This document shows, one piece after another, positions 27,034 to 36,785 of a stretch of DNA of 64,000 nt. Made by a program: the position numbers and the translations under genes. Position 1 is the first letter of the stretch. Each line of letters starts with the position of its first letter. Location of the stretch: assembly GCA_964014735.1 (NCBI GenBank), contig CAXHBH010000005.1, forward strand, positions 32,934 to 96,933, read 5' to 3'. Source of the stretch: UBA7446 sp964014735. GTDB lineage: Bacteria; Bacteroidota; Bacteroidia; Flavobacteriales; Flavobacteriaceae. The notes beneath the pieces are model-generated. The model worked only from the letters and a program-made list of their open reading frames with translations, was not told where the DNA came from and searched no databases.

Positions 27034-27990
27034 ATGTCCAAAATTTTAAAGCTTCTCAAAAACATCGTCCCTTTGGGATTGGGGTTATATCTTGTCTACT
27101 TTTCTTTTGCCAATACTTCCGAAGCAGATCGTGTGCAAATTATTACAGCCATCAAAAAAGCCGATTTACGTTTGGTTCTTATATCATTGTTTTTTGGTGC
27201 ATTTAGCCACCTATCACGTGCTTATCGTTGGAATTATTTGCTCCGGCCGTTGGGCTACCAACCAACTTTTATGTTGCGTATACTCACAATTATGATATCG
27301 TATTTTTCAAATCTAGGCATTCCCCGCTCTGGAGAAGTATTGCGTGCAGCTGCCTTAGCCACTTATGCTGATGTCCCATTTGAAAAAAGCTTTGGTACAA
27401 TCGTTACCGAGCGTATTCTCGATATTTTGTTGCTATTCTCGCTTTTCGGACTGGGCTTTGTTCTGCAAGGTGAGTTATTACTGAAAGTTATTGGAAATCC
27501 ATCAATAGACGGTATGCTGCTTATTTGGTTTGTACTTGCTTGCGTGGCTTTTTTCTTAGGCATCCGTAAACTTAAACGCTCAGAACATACATTGGCTGTG
27601 AAAATTGCAAGCTTTTTCTCTGGCTTGTGGCAAGGTATGTTATCCATTCTTGACATAAAGCACAAGTGGGCTTTTTTGGGGCACACACTTTTTATCTGGT
27701 TTATGTATTTGATGATGTTTTGGGTGGTAGCTTTTGCCTTACCTGAAACAAGTGGTTTGTCGTTTTCAGCTATTATTCCTGCATTTGTAGCTGGCGGTTT
27801 TGCTATGTCTGCCACCAATGGTGGTGTCGGATTATATCCCATAGCAGTGGCAGCAGTGCTACAGGCTTTTGATGTCCCTTATCCTCAAGCACTTGCTTTT
27901 GGTTGGGTGATGTGGACTGGACAAACAATAATGGTCGTAGCCTTCGGTAGTTTATCTTTTTTATTACTGCCTATTTTGTCCAAAAAATAA
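27034..27990 (+). CDS. UPF0104 / lysylphosphatidylglycerol synthase TM-domain family protein
   Basis: This 318-residue integral membrane protein has about eight hydrophobic segments and the family-typical LSRAYRWNYLL and GIPRSGEVLRAAAL motifs. The family is related to the flippase domain of MprF, but no lysyl-transferase domain is present. A lipid or glycolipid transport role is inferred. It follows panD by five bases and precedes radA by 16. Confidence 0.85.
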   Translation: MSKILKLLKNIVPLGLGLYLVYFSFANTSEADRVQIITAIKKADLRLVLISLFFGAFSHLSRAYRWNYLLRPLGYQPTFMLRILTIMISYFSNLGIPRSGEVLRAAALATYADVPFEKSFGTIVTERILDILLLFSLFGLGFVLQGELLLKVIGNPSIDGMLLIWFVLACVAFFLGIRKLKRSEHTLAVKIASFFSGLWQGMLSILDIKHKWAFLGHTLFIWFMYLMMFWVVAFALPETSGLSFSAIIPAFVAGGFAMSATNGGVGLYPIAVAAVLQAFDVPYPQALAFGWVMWTGQTIMVVAFGSLSFLLLPILSKK

Positions 27991-28006
27991 TAGTTAGCTT
28001 CGCCTT

Positions 28007-29356
28007 ATGGCAAAAGTCAAAAAAGCTTTTTTCTGTACCAACTGTGGTCATCAACACGCCCAGTGGCAAGGTCAATGTAACTCCTGCAAGGCGTGGAATA
28101 CCCTTCAAGAAGAGATACTAGAAAAACCCAAAACTACAGCTACATGGCAAGACGTCAATTCAACCCAAAAATCGAAACCTGTACGAATTCAAGACATTTC
28201 CATTAATACCCAAGCGCGCACGTCATCTGGTGATATTGAGCTAGATCGTGTGCTTGGCGGCGGCATTGTTGCAGGATCAATGGTACTTGTTGGTGGAGAA
28301 CCAGGCATCGGAAAATCTACACTATTGCTACAAGTAGCCCTTGCCATAAAAGGCAAAGTAGTTTATGTTTCGGGTGAGGAAAGTGAACAACAAATTAAGC
28401 TGCGCAGCACCCGAGTAACCGAAGAGTCTAGCGAGTGTTTTTTGCTGACAGAAACCAATACCCAATCGCTTTTGCACCACCTGGGAACGCTAAAGCCTGC
28501 TTTGGTGATTATTGATTCCATACAAACCTTACATTCCAGTATGTTGGACAGCACTGCAGGGAGTGTGCCACAAATACGTGCCTGTACGGCCGAATTAATC
28601 CAATTTTCCAAAAACACTCAAACCCCTGTTTTTCTGGTTGGACATATCACCAAAGACGGTGCCATAGCAGGACCAAAAGTATTGGAGCATATGGTAGATA
28701 CTGTCCTTCATTTTGAAGGAGATCGCAACCACGTATATCGGATCTTGCGCGCGCACAAAAATCGTTTTGGTACCACTGCTGAACTGGGTATTTATACCAT
28801 GGCACAAGAAGGTCTTATTGCAGTTTCCAATCCCAGTGCATTGCTTATATCAAAAGAAAGTGCTGGACTCAGTGGCCATGCCATAGGCGCAACGGTTGAG
28901 GGCATACGCCCCATGATTATTGAGGTGCAAGCCTTGGTCAGTTCTGCGGTATATGGCACACCACAGCGAAGCAGCACAGGGTTTGATAACAAGCGTCTCA
29001 ATATGCTGTTAGCAGTATTGGAAAAGCGTGCCGGTTTTCAATTGGGCGCTAAAGATGTGTTTCTAAATCTCGCAGGAGGTATACGTCTAAACGATCCTGG
29101 CTTGGATTTAGCCGTTATGGTAGCTATACTATCCAGTAGTTTGGACGTAGCCATTCCAAAAGGTTATACGTTTGCTGCCGAAGTCGGACTTTCTGGTGAG
29201 TTACGCAACGTGCCAAAAATGGAGCAACGCATGCAAGAAGCTGCCAAACTTGGCTTTGAGCGCATGGTGGTAACACAAGCTATAAAAACCGTTCCCAAAG
29301 GCTTGGAAGTTATCCGCCTAGCTACTATACAAGAGCTGGTGGAGCATTTATTCTAA
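28007..29356 (+). CDS. radA: DNA repair protein RadA
   Basis: This 449-residue branch-migration helicase acts in recombination. The zinc finger has Cys10, Cys13, Cys24 and Cys27. The RecA-like ATPase has Walker A GEPGIGKS (97-104) and the RadA signature KNRFG. A Lon-protease-like C-terminal domain (about 270-449) follows. Its stop overlaps the convergent tas gene by four bases. Confidence 0.96.
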   Translation: MAKVKKAFFCTNCGHQHAQWQGQCNSCKAWNTLQEEILEKPKTTATWQDVNSTQKSKPVRIQDISINTQARTSSGDIELDRVLGGGIVAGSMVLVGGEPGIGKSTLLLQVALAIKGKVVYVSGEESEQQIKLRSTRVTEESSECFLLTETNTQSLLHHLGTLKPALVIIDSIQTLHSSMLDSTAGSVPQIRACTAELIQFSKNTQTPVFLVGHITKDGAIAGPKVLEHMVDTVLHFEGDRNHVYRILRAHKNRFGTTAELGIYTMAQEGLIAVSNPSALLISKESAGLSGHAIGATVEGIRPMIIEVQALVSSAVYGTPQRSSTGFDNKRLNMLLAVLEKRAGFQLGAKDVFLNLAGGIRLNDPGLDLAVMVAILSSSLDVAIPKGYTFAAEVGLSGELRNVPKMEQRMQEAAKLGFERMVVTQAIKTVPKGLEVIRLATIQELVEHLF

Positions 29357-30393
29357 GGCGCAGGATTGGGTATACGGTTATGCACCGCATCTATTTCTTT
29401 TAAAATTTCTGCTGATAGTGTAATTGTTGCCGTATCTATGTTTTCCCTAAGCTGTGCCATGGTTGTGGCACCAATAATATTGGAAGTCACAAAAGGACGA
29501 TCTGTAACAAACGCCAATGAAAGTTGGGTAAGCGTTAGGTTGTGATTAGCGGCAATTGCTGCGTAGGCTTCTGTGGCTTCACGAGATTGGTCGCTGTTGT
29601 AACGTGCCATACGTGGAAATAATTTTAGGCGGCTATTTTCTGGAAGTTTCCCATTTCGATATTTTCCCGATAGTACACCAAAAGCCAAGGGTGAATATGC
29701 TAAAAGTCCTAGCCGCTCACGGTGCGCTACCTCTGCATTACCTACCTCAAAAGTACGGTTAAGTAAGGAGTAGGGGTTTTGAATGGTTTTCATCCGAGGC
29801 AAATCCTTTTGCTCGGATAAGGAAATGTATTTCATCGACGCCCATGGGGTTTCGTTAGACAAACCAATATGTCTAATTTTTCCCTCTAGAACAAAACCCT
29901 CAAGTGTTTCCAAAATCTCTTGAAAATTTTCCTCCCATTGCTCAACTGCATCAGGAAAATAGTCTCGTTTACCAAAGAAATTTGCATTACGTTCTGGCCA
30001 ATGCAATTGGTATAAGTCTATATAGTCGGTCCTTAGTCTAGACAGACTGCCTTCGAGCGCATTACTGATGTTATTGGGTGTAAAGCCAGTGGTGCGTATG
30101 TGGGCTGTGTATGCGCCTGGCCCAGCTATTTTAGTGGCCAATACCACTTGGTCTCGGTTATTGCGTGTCGCAAACCAATCGCCCATAATACGCTCTGTTT
30201 CAGCATAAGTGTCTGCAGTGGCTGGAACTGGATAGAGTTCGGCTGTATCAAAAAAGTTAACCCCTGCGTCTAGGGCGTAGTCCATTTGTTCAAAACCCTC
30301 TGCTGGAGTATTTTGGTTCCCCCAAGTCATGGTGCCAAGGCAAATTTTACTAACCTGAAGATCGGTATGTGGAATGGTGGTATACTTCATCAA
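29353..30393 (-). CDS. tas: Aldo/keto reductase, Tas family
   Basis: This 346-residue NADP(H)-dependent oxidoreductase has a TIM barrel. It closely follows E. coli Tas as I recall it: LGTMTWG near the start, the FFDTAELYPVP catalytic block, IQNPYSLLNR, and a PAP C-terminus, with the same length. Catalytic Asp and Tyr are in DTAELYP. The physiological substrate is unknown. Two ATGs (30393 and 30390) are possible. Confidence 0.9.
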   Translation of the reverse strand: MMKYTTIPHTDLQVSKICLGTMTWGNQNTPAEGFEQMDYALDAGVNFFDTAELYPVPATADTYAETERIMGDWFATRNNRDQVVLATKIAGPGAYTAHIRTTGFTPNNISNALEGSLSRLRTDYIDLYQLHWPERNANFFGKRDYFPDAVEQWEENFQEILETLEGFVLEGKIRHIGLSNETPWASMKYISLSEQKDLPRMKTIQNPYSLLNRTFEVGNAEVAHRERLGLLAYSPLAFGVLSGKYRNGKLPENSRLKLFPRMARYNSDQSREATEAYAAIAANHNLTLTQLSLAFVTDRPFVTSNIIGATTMAQLRENIDTATITLSAEILKEIDAVHNRIPNPAP

Positions 30394-30401
30394 TTCGTTG
30401 C

Positions 30402-31166
30402 TTATAAATCTAAGGTTACGCCAACAGGACAGTGGTCAGAATGGAACGCTTGGGAAAGTATGTATGCTCTTGAAATTTTTGTGGCAAGGGGTTCGCTTAC
30501 CATTGCGTAGTCAATACGCCAGCCTTTATTATTGTCCCTGGAATTAGCGCGATAACTCCACCAACTGTAGTTATGCGGTTCTGTATTTAGATATCTAAAC
30601 GAATCCACAAAGCCACTTTGGATAAAGCCGTCTAACCAAGCACGCTCTTCGGGCAAAAATCCTGAAACACTCGCATTGCGTATTGGGTCGTGAATATCAA
30701 TGGCCTCATGACAAATATTATAATCCCCACATATAACCAAATTGGGCACTTCTTTTTTTAGATTGTTAATGTAGACTTGGAAATCGTACATATAGGTAAA
30801 CTTATACTCCAAACGGGCGGGGTTGGTACCCGAGGGTAAGTATAGGCTCATGACAGAAACATCTTCAAAATCCACACGTAGATTGCGACCTTCAAAATCC
30901 ATATAATCTATACCTGTACCATAGGCGACGTACTTGGGTTCTTCTTTGCATAAAACAGCGACCGAGCTATACCCTTTTTTTTGAGCTGAAAACCAATAAT
31001 GGAAAGGATAGCCTGCAGCTTCAAAGACACTTAGATCTAATTGTTCGGGCTGTGCTTTGGTTTCTTGCAGGCAAAGCACATCTGGGTTGGCTTGCTGCAA
31101 CCAATCTAAAAATCCTTTTTTGAGGGCAGCACGAATACCGTTTACGTTATAGGAAATAATGTTCAT
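30402..31166 (-). CDS. xth: Exodeoxyribonuclease III / AP endonuclease
   Basis: This 254-residue member of the endonuclease/exonuclease/phosphatase fold acts in base excision repair. Visible motifs are YNVNGIRAAL, CLQETKAQ, GDYNICHEAIDI, WRIDYAMVS, and SDHCPVG (catalytic Asp-His). The length fits the family. It ends eight bases upstream of tas, so the two may be cotranscribed. Confidence 0.95.
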   Translation of the reverse strand: MNIISYNVNGIRAALKKGFLDWLQQANPDVLCLQETKAQPEQLDLSVFEAAGYPFHYWFSAQKKGYSSVAVLCKEEPKYVAYGTGIDYMDFEGRNLRVDFEDVSVMSLYLPSGTNPARLEYKFTYMYDFQVYINNLKKEVPNLVICGDYNICHEAIDIHDPIRNASVSGFLPEERAWLDGFIQSGFVDSFRYLNTEPHNYSWWSYRANSRDNNKGWRIDYAMVSEPLATKISRAYILSQAFHSDHCPVGVTLDL

Positions 31167-31232
31167 ATTTGCTAAAATACAAACTAATCAAAATAAAATG
31201 TTTATGTTTAAATAATCAAAAATGATATATAA

Positions 31233-31772
31233 ATGATGAAAAAAATATTTTTGTTTTCAATTCTAGTGTGTTTTGGCCATATTGTTCATGGACAAGAAGA
31301 AAGTGTTCAAAAGGTTCAAATTGTAAAAGATTCATCTCTAGAAGCCGCATTTCCAGAGGGTAAAAATGAAATCAGGATAAATGCATTAAGTTTTTTAGTC
31401 GAGGAGGACTTAAATATATTTTATGAAAGAATATTGAACAAGTCGAGTAGCCTTGGCCTGTCAATGTTTATAAATGCAGGTAACGAGGGAAATTTAACAC
31501 ACAGGAAATTTGCTATAAATCCTTACTATAGGTTTTACTTTTACAATTCTAAAGAATACGGAGCAAAAGGCTTTTTTGGTGAGGTCTTTAGTTCTTTTGC
31601 ATCTGTCAAAAATGAATCTCTTCAAGTTTCCCTTGGTTTGACAATTGGTCAAAAATGGGTTACCACTAGTGGTTTTTCTTTTGAATTATTTGTAGGTACA
31701 GCTCGTTACATAACAGATAATGATCTGGAAATACATGCACCTATAGGGATTGCAATTGGAAAGCGTTTCTAA
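31233..31772 (+). CDS. DUF3575-like outer membrane beta-barrel protein
   Basis: This 179-residue protein has a signal peptide (ending VHGQ, about residue 21). Alternating hydrophobic strands and aromatic girdles (NPYYRFYFYN, FEVF-like strands) and a C-terminal GIAIGKRF end suggest a small outer membrane barrel. The layout resembles DUF3575 proteins. The function is unknown. An alternative start at 31236 differs by one residue. It overlaps the convergent glyS by four bases. Confidence 0.65.
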   Translation: MMKKIFLFSILVCFGHIVHGQEESVQKVQIVKDSSLEAAFPEGKNEIRINALSFLVEEDLNIFYERILNKSSSLGLSMFINAGNEGNLTHRKFAINPYYRFYFYNSKEYGAKGFFGEVFSSFASVKNESLQVSLGLTIGQKWVTTSGFSFELFVGTARYITDNDLEIHAPIGIAIGKRF

Positions 31773-33307
31773 AGCTCACCCAACCAATTTTGAAACGAAA
31801 CTGCTTTGTTAATTTGAGCTTTGGCTTGGGCTAATGTCAAGCGCTCTTGTTCCATGCTATCCCGTTGGCGTAAGGTTACCATTTTATCTTTTAAGGTTTG
31901 GTGGTCAACAGTTATGCAAAAAGGCGTCCCCAGAGCATCTTGTCGTCTGTAACGGCGACCTACTGCATCTTTCTCATCATAGGCAACTGTCATGTCCCAT
32001 TTAATGTATTCCACAAAGGATTTGGCAATGTCGGGTAAGCCGTCTTTTTTAACCAATGGCAATACTGCAACCTTGGTAGGTGCCACTACGGCAGGCAAGC
32101 GCAATACCGTTCTGCTAGATCCGTCTTCAAGCGTTTCATATTGTAAGGAGTTTGAAAATACCGCCAAGAACAATCGGTCTAACCCAATAGAAGTTTCCAG
32201 TACGTAAGGCACGTAATTTTCTTGAAGCTCAGAGTCAAAATACTGTAGTTTTTTACCTGAATATTCTTCGTGGCTGCTCAAGTCAAAGTCTGTTCTGGAG
32301 TGTATCCCCTCCAACTCCTTAAATCCAAATGGAAACTTAAACTCAATATCACATGCGGCATCTGCGTAGTGTGCTAATTTTTCATGGTCGTGAAAGCGGT
32401 AGTTTTCTTTACCTAAGCCTAACGAATGGTGCCATTTCAGACGGATATCTTTCCAATGGTCATACCACTTCTTTTGAGTACCTGGTGGAATAAAAAACTG
32501 CATTTCCATTTGTTCAAATTCTCGCATTCGAAAAATAAACTGTCGAGCAACAATCTCGTTGCGAAAGGCCTTTCCCGTTTGAGCAATCCCAAAAGGCAAT
32601 TTCATCCGGCCTGTTTTTTGCACATTCAAAAAATTTACAAAAATTCCTTGTGCCGTTTCAGGACGTAAATAAAGTTCTGTTGCGCTTTCAGCAGACGCAC
32701 CCAACTTTGTGCCAAACATGAGATTAAATTGCTTTACTTCAGTCCAGCTTTTAGAGCCCGAAACAGGGCATACAATTTCTAGTTCTTCAATGAGTGACTT
32801 TACGTCTAAGAAGTCTTCATTTTCCAAAGACTGGCCCAAACGCTTAAGTATAGCATCTCCTTTTTCTTTATAGCCAACTACCCTTGGGTTTGTGCTTAAA
32901 AATTGTGCTTTATCAAAAGCATCGCCATAACGTTTAGCTGCTTTGTTTACTTCTTTTTCAATTTTGGTGTCCAGCTTACCAACGTAGTCCTCCACCAATA
33001 CATCTGCACGATATCGTTTTTTTGAGTCCTTGTTATCAATGAGTGGATCGTTAAAGGCATCCACGTGACCAGAAGCTTTCCATATTGTTGGGTGCATCAA
33101 AATCGCTGCGTCTAAGCCCACAATATTATCATTGAGTTGTACCATTGCTTTCCACCAATAATCGCGAAGATTATTTTTGAGCGCTACGCCCTGTTGACCA
33201 TAATCATACACAGCACTGAGGCCATCGTAAATTTCACTTGAGGGGAAAATAAACCCATACTCCTTGGCGTGGGACAATACCTTTTTGAATAATTCTTGAT
33301 TAGCCAT
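31769..33307 (-). CDS. glyS: Glycyl-tRNA synthetase (single-chain, alpha2 type)
   Basis: The enzyme has 512 residues from the ATG at 33307. It is a class IIa enzyme with the GFIFPSSEIYDGLSAVYDYG start, motif 2 FRNEIVARQFIFRMREFEQ, and a C-terminal anticodon-binding domain with PTKVAVLPL. The ORF is open 12 codons upstream, but that region lies in the promoter, so 33307 is preferred. It charges tRNA-Gly. Confidence 0.96.
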   Translation of the reverse strand: MANQELFKKVLSHAKEYGFIFPSSEIYDGLSAVYDYGQQGVALKNNLRDYWWKAMVQLNDNIVGLDAAILMHPTIWKASGHVDAFNDPLIDNKDSKKRYRADVLVEDYVGKLDTKIEKEVNKAAKRYGDAFDKAQFLSTNPRVVGYKEKGDAILKRLGQSLENEDFLDVKSLIEELEIVCPVSGSKSWTEVKQFNLMFGTKLGASAESATELYLRPETAQGIFVNFLNVQKTGRMKLPFGIAQTGKAFRNEIVARQFIFRMREFEQMEMQFFIPPGTQKKWYDHWKDIRLKWHHSLGLGKENYRFHDHEKLAHYADAACDIEFKFPFGFKELEGIHSRTDFDLSSHEEYSGKKLQYFDSELQENYVPYVLETSIGLDRLFLAVFSNSLQYETLEDGSSRTVLRLPAVVAPTKVAVLPLVKKDGLPDIAKSFVEYIKWDMTVAYDEKDAVGRRYRRQDALGTPFCITVDHQTLKDKMVTLRQRDSMEQERLTLAQAKAQINKAVSFQNWLGEL

Positions 33308-33311
33308 AGGA

Positions 33312-33319
33312 CAAAAATA
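33312..33319 (-). promoter_or_regulatory. Promoter -7 element for glyS
   Basis: The minus strand reads TATTTTTG, an exact TAnnTTTG match, four bases before the chosen ATG. If real, the mRNA would be leaderless or nearly so, and the upstream in-frame codon could not be used. Confidence 0.45.
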
Positions 33320-33507
33320 GGATAAGTTTCCTAATTTAAACATTCCGAATAGCTTAACCTTTTACGATGCTTAAAGATCTGATTGCAATATAGTTTCCAA
33401 AGTGTTATTAGGGATGTGGCAAAACCCTCAATAAAATTTATGTACATGGAATGGCCTATGCATAAAACATTCTTCCATAAGCAAGAAAATAGTCGTTATT
33501 TTGCACC

Positions 33508-35103
33508 ATGCTTAAACGTATTTTTGTTGTACTATTCATTTGCGCATTATTTGTACAATGTGCCCGTCGTGGTTCCCCAACTGGTGGTCCAAAAGACGAA
33601 ACACCTCCAGTGCTGCTGCGTGCCGAACCTGCACAAGAAACCGTAAACTTCAAAGAAGATAAGATTCGCATCTACTTTGACGAGTATATTAAGCTTAACC
33701 AATTAAGAGAACAATTGGTAATTTCTCCGCCGCTTGACCAAAGTACCTTCATTATTTCACCACAAAGCATAGCGTCCAAATACATTAATATTGAGTTTAT
33801 GGACTCCCTTGCTCCCAATACAACCTATACATTCAATTTTGGAGAAAGCATTGTGGACAACAATGAGGGCAATCCCTTATCCTTTTTTTCCTATGTTTTT
33901 TCAACTGGATCAGTCATCGACTCTTTAACACTAAATGGGCGTATTTCCGATGCCTTGTTACGCAACCCTGAAAACTTTGTTTCAGTAATGTTATACCCTA
34001 TCGACAGCACTTTCACAGATTCTGTGATTTTTAAAAACAAACCCTTGTATTACACCAATACACTTGACAGCTTGGTCGATTTTATCATACCCAATTTGAA
34101 AGCTGGACAATATTTATTAGGTGCTGTAAAAGACGTTTCTAAAAATTATGTGTTTGATCCATCAGTAGATAAAATCGATGTTATTTCTAACCCTATAACA
34201 TTACCTAACGACAGCCTATTTTCCCTGTCTTTGTTTAAAGAAGAACCCGATTTTGCTTTTGGTCGTGCTTATCAAGCTGGAGAACAACGTATAGGATTCG
34301 GCTATAAAGGGAGCCCTGATTTTGAGATTGTTTTAGATGGAGAGTTTCCGGAGTCTTTCGTTTCTGTCGTTTCCCAAGATCGTGAAACCGATACTTTGTA
34401 TTGTTGGTATAAAGGCTTTGAAGCAGACTCATTAAAGTTTACACTCAAACACGACACCTTAACAAGGTCATATGAATACCGCGTCAGAAAAGCAGAGCCC
34501 GATACACTTATGATTACTTTTGTGCAAAGTGGCACGCTAGACCTTACTGATACACTAAAAATCAGAACCAATACACCTTTGCAAAGTTACAGTTCTGATG
34601 CTATTTTATTAATAGACAAAAACTCTGTTGAAGTTCCCTTTAAAATGGCGCAATACAACAAGCACGAACTACAACTGCTATTTGATATTTTCCCTAACGA
34701 AAAGTATAAATTACAACTTTTACCTGGAGCAATCACAGATTTTTTTGATACAATAAACGATACTTTAGATGTTCAGTTCAGTACCAAAAGCCGTGTCGAC
34801 TACGGTAATTTATCCTTGCGATTAGGTAACGTGCCCGAATTACCCATTTTCATTGATATTTTAGATGAAAAAGAGGAGATAAAGCGCTCTATTTATGTGA
34901 CTGAACCCCAGGGGTTGTACCGCTTTGCTTATTTACAGCCGAATAAATATTATATAAGGGTCCGTATCGATGAAAACACGAACGGAAAATGGGATACGGG
35001 TAATTATCTAAAAAAACAAAAACCAGAACCCGTTTACCATTTCGAATCACTACTAGATGTTCGGGCCAACTGGGAATTGCAAGAGCAGTTTATTTTAAAG
35101 TAA
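33508..35103 (+). CDS. Ig-like domain lipoprotein (Bacteroidetes conserved)
   Basis: This 531-residue lipoprotein has a lipobox ending FVQC (Cys at about 18), followed by RRGSPTGGPKDETPPV. That start is typical of a conserved Bacteroidetes family carrying an N-terminal bacterial Ig-like (Big_5) domain (about 30-135). The rest is beta-rich, ending with an EDENTNGKWDTGNY-like segment. It is likely anchored in the outer membrane. The function is not known. It overlaps the convergent nitrilase gene by 14 bases. Confidence 0.8.
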   Translation: MLKRIFVVLFICALFVQCARRGSPTGGPKDETPPVLLRAEPAQETVNFKEDKIRIYFDEYIKLNQLREQLVISPPLDQSTFIISPQSIASKYINIEFMDSLAPNTTYTFNFGESIVDNNEGNPLSFFSYVFSTGSVIDSLTLNGRISDALLRNPENFVSVMLYPIDSTFTDSVIFKNKPLYYTNTLDSLVDFIIPNLKAGQYLLGAVKDVSKNYVFDPSVDKIDVISNPITLPNDSLFSLSLFKEEPDFAFGRAYQAGEQRIGFGYKGSPDFEIVLDGEFPESFVSVVSQDRETDTLYCWYKGFEADSLKFTLKHDTLTRSYEYRVRKAEPDTLMITFVQSGTLDLTDTLKIRTNTPLQSYSSDAILLIDKNSVEVPFKMAQYNKHELQLLFDIFPNEKYKLQLLPGAITDFFDTINDTLDVQFSTKSRVDYGNLSLRLGNVPELPIFIDILDEKEEIKRSIYVTEPQGLYRFAYLQPNKYYIRVRIDENTNGKWDTGNYLKKQKPEPVYHFESLLDVRANWELQEQFILK

Positions 35104-35863
35104 AATTGTCTCGATCCCTCAAGAAAGGGAGCTTATTTCGTGTTTTATTTAAGGTTTCGAGATCAATTATAAAACTAGCAGTTGTTTCATTTTCGTCCAT
35201 AAAAATCAGTTCATCTCCCAAAGCATTATAAGCTGCAGATGCTCCTAAATAATTCAAATGATAGGCATCTTTTCCTGTTCTATTTACTCCAATGCTATAG
35301 GCCATATTTTCAATGGCGCGTGCGCGCAAAAGAGCATTCCATGCCTGAATACGCGCTGAAGGCCAGTTGGCAACGCAAATCAATAGATCATAATCGTCAG
35401 TGTTTCGATTAAATACAGGAAAGCGTAAGTCGTAACACACCAAAGGACGAATACGAAAACCTGCATATTCAATTAGTACTGACCCTTTTCCAGCACGATA
35501 CACTTTTGATTCCCCTGATGGGGTATAAGGATGTGCTTTATTGTAAGTGTCTACTCTCTGGTCAGGATGCACAAAAATAAAGCGGTTATAAAAGTGTTTT
35601 TCTTCTTGAATGGCTAGGCTACCACAAATAGCTGTTTGGTGTGTTTTTGCCATTTCTTTCATCCATCGTATTGAAGGTCCCTCCATGGTCTCGGCCACTT
35701 GCTCAGGTTCCATGGTAAAACCGGTTGCCCACATTTCGGGCAAAACAATGAGATTTACTGGTTTTGCCAGCTTATTAAGCAACTTTTCAAACTGTTGTTG
35801 ATTAGCAATAGGATTGTGCCAAACGGTGTTGTGTTGTAGTATTATGATTTGTAGGGAATTCAT
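35090..35863 (-). CDS. Nitrilase family amidohydrolase (YafV/omega-amidase-like)
   Basis: This 257-residue carbon-nitrogen hydrolase has a complete catalytic triad: Glu43 in LPEMWATGF, Lys109 in YNKAHPYTP, and Cys143 in VCYDLRFP. The pattern resembles omega-amidases, which hydrolyse alpha-ketoglutaramate and related amides in metabolite repair. The substrate is inferred. The 173 bases upstream hold no gene. Confidence 0.88.
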   Translation of the reverse strand: MNSLQIIILQHNTVWHNPIANQQQFEKLLNKLAKPVNLIVLPEMWATGFTMEPEQVAETMEGPSIRWMKEMAKTHQTAICGSLAIQEEKHFYNRFIFVHPDQRVDTYNKAHPYTPSGESKVYRAGKGSVLIEYAGFRIRPLVCYDLRFPVFNRNTDDYDLLICVANWPSARIQAWNALLRARAIENMAYSIGVNRTGKDAYHLNYLGASAAYNALGDELIFMDENETTASFIIDLETLNKTRNKLPFLRDRDNFTLK

Positions 35864-36036
35864 TTTATGAAGATATTATATTTAATACTCCAAATAAAAA
35901 ACAATATGCTTTTTAATAATAAACCTACTTAAAAGTTATAAGTATTGCTTTAGTTATTTCATCATCAACAGATAATGCTGTTTTGATAACTGTGCTAACA
36001 TTACGTCACAAAAGGAAGCAGAAGTAAACTGCCTTT

Positions 36037-36783
36037 TTAGCCTTTTAAGTTTGCCGTTAAATACTCACGGTTCATGCGGGCAATATTCTCAAGTGAAATT
36101 CCTTTAGGACATTCGACTTCGCAAGCACCTGTGTTGGTACAGTTTCCGAAGCCTTCTTCGTCCATTTGCTTAACCATATTGAGCACACGGTCATTAGCTT
36201 CCACCTGTCCTTGTGGCAACAGTGCATATTGAGATACTTTGGCAGAAACAAACAGCATGGCAGAAGCATTTTTACAACTCGCAACACAAGCCCCACAACC
36301 AATACATGCTGCAGCATCAAATGCTTTGTCCGCTGATTCTTTTTCAATAGGTAGTGCATTGGCATCTTGCGTATTACCAGATGTATTTACCGAAACAAAT
36401 CCTCCTGTGTGTTGAATGCGATCAAAAGCAGTGCGGTCTACAACCAAATCTTTTATAACAGGAAAAGGCTTGGCACGGAAAGGCTCAATATGAATAGTAT
36501 CCCCGTCTTTAAACTTACGCATATGTAATTGACAAGTTGTAATCAGGCGGTCTGGGCCATGGGCCTCGCCGTTAATAAACATGGAGCAAGACCCACAAAT
36601 CCCCTCGCGACAATCGTGGTCAAAAGCTACAGGGTCTATACGATTTTCCATCAATTGCTCATTGAGTACGTCCATCATTTCCAAAAAAGACATATCAGGT
36701 GAAACACCGTCTAGTGAATACGTTTGCATACACCCTTTTGCAGTCGCATTTTCTTGTCGCCAAATTTTTAATGTCAGTTTCAT
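36037..36783 (-). CDS. sdhB: Succinate dehydrogenase/fumarate reductase iron-sulfur subunit
   Basis: This 248-residue subunit has a plant-type [2Fe-2S] domain (CREGICGSCSM with the later TTCQLHM) and a C-terminal ferredoxin-like domain with CIGCGACVASCKN and CTNTGACEVECPKGI for the [4Fe-4S] and [3Fe-4S] clusters. It passes electrons from SdhA flavin to the SdhC haem/quinone site. It is two bases after sdhA in the sdhC-sdhA-sdhB operon. Confidence 0.96.
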   Translation of the reverse strand: MKLTLKIWRQENATAKGCMQTYSLDGVSPDMSFLEMMDVLNEQLMENRIDPVAFDHDCREGICGSCSMFINGEAHGPDRLITTCQLHMRKFKDGDTIHIEPFRAKPFPVIKDLVVDRTAFDRIQHTGGFVSVNTSGNTQDANALPIEKESADKAFDAAACIGCGACVASCKNASAMLFVSAKVSQYALLPQGQVEANDRVLNMVKQMDEEGFGNCTNTGACEVECPKGISLENIARMNREYLTANLKG

Positions 36784-36785
36784 AT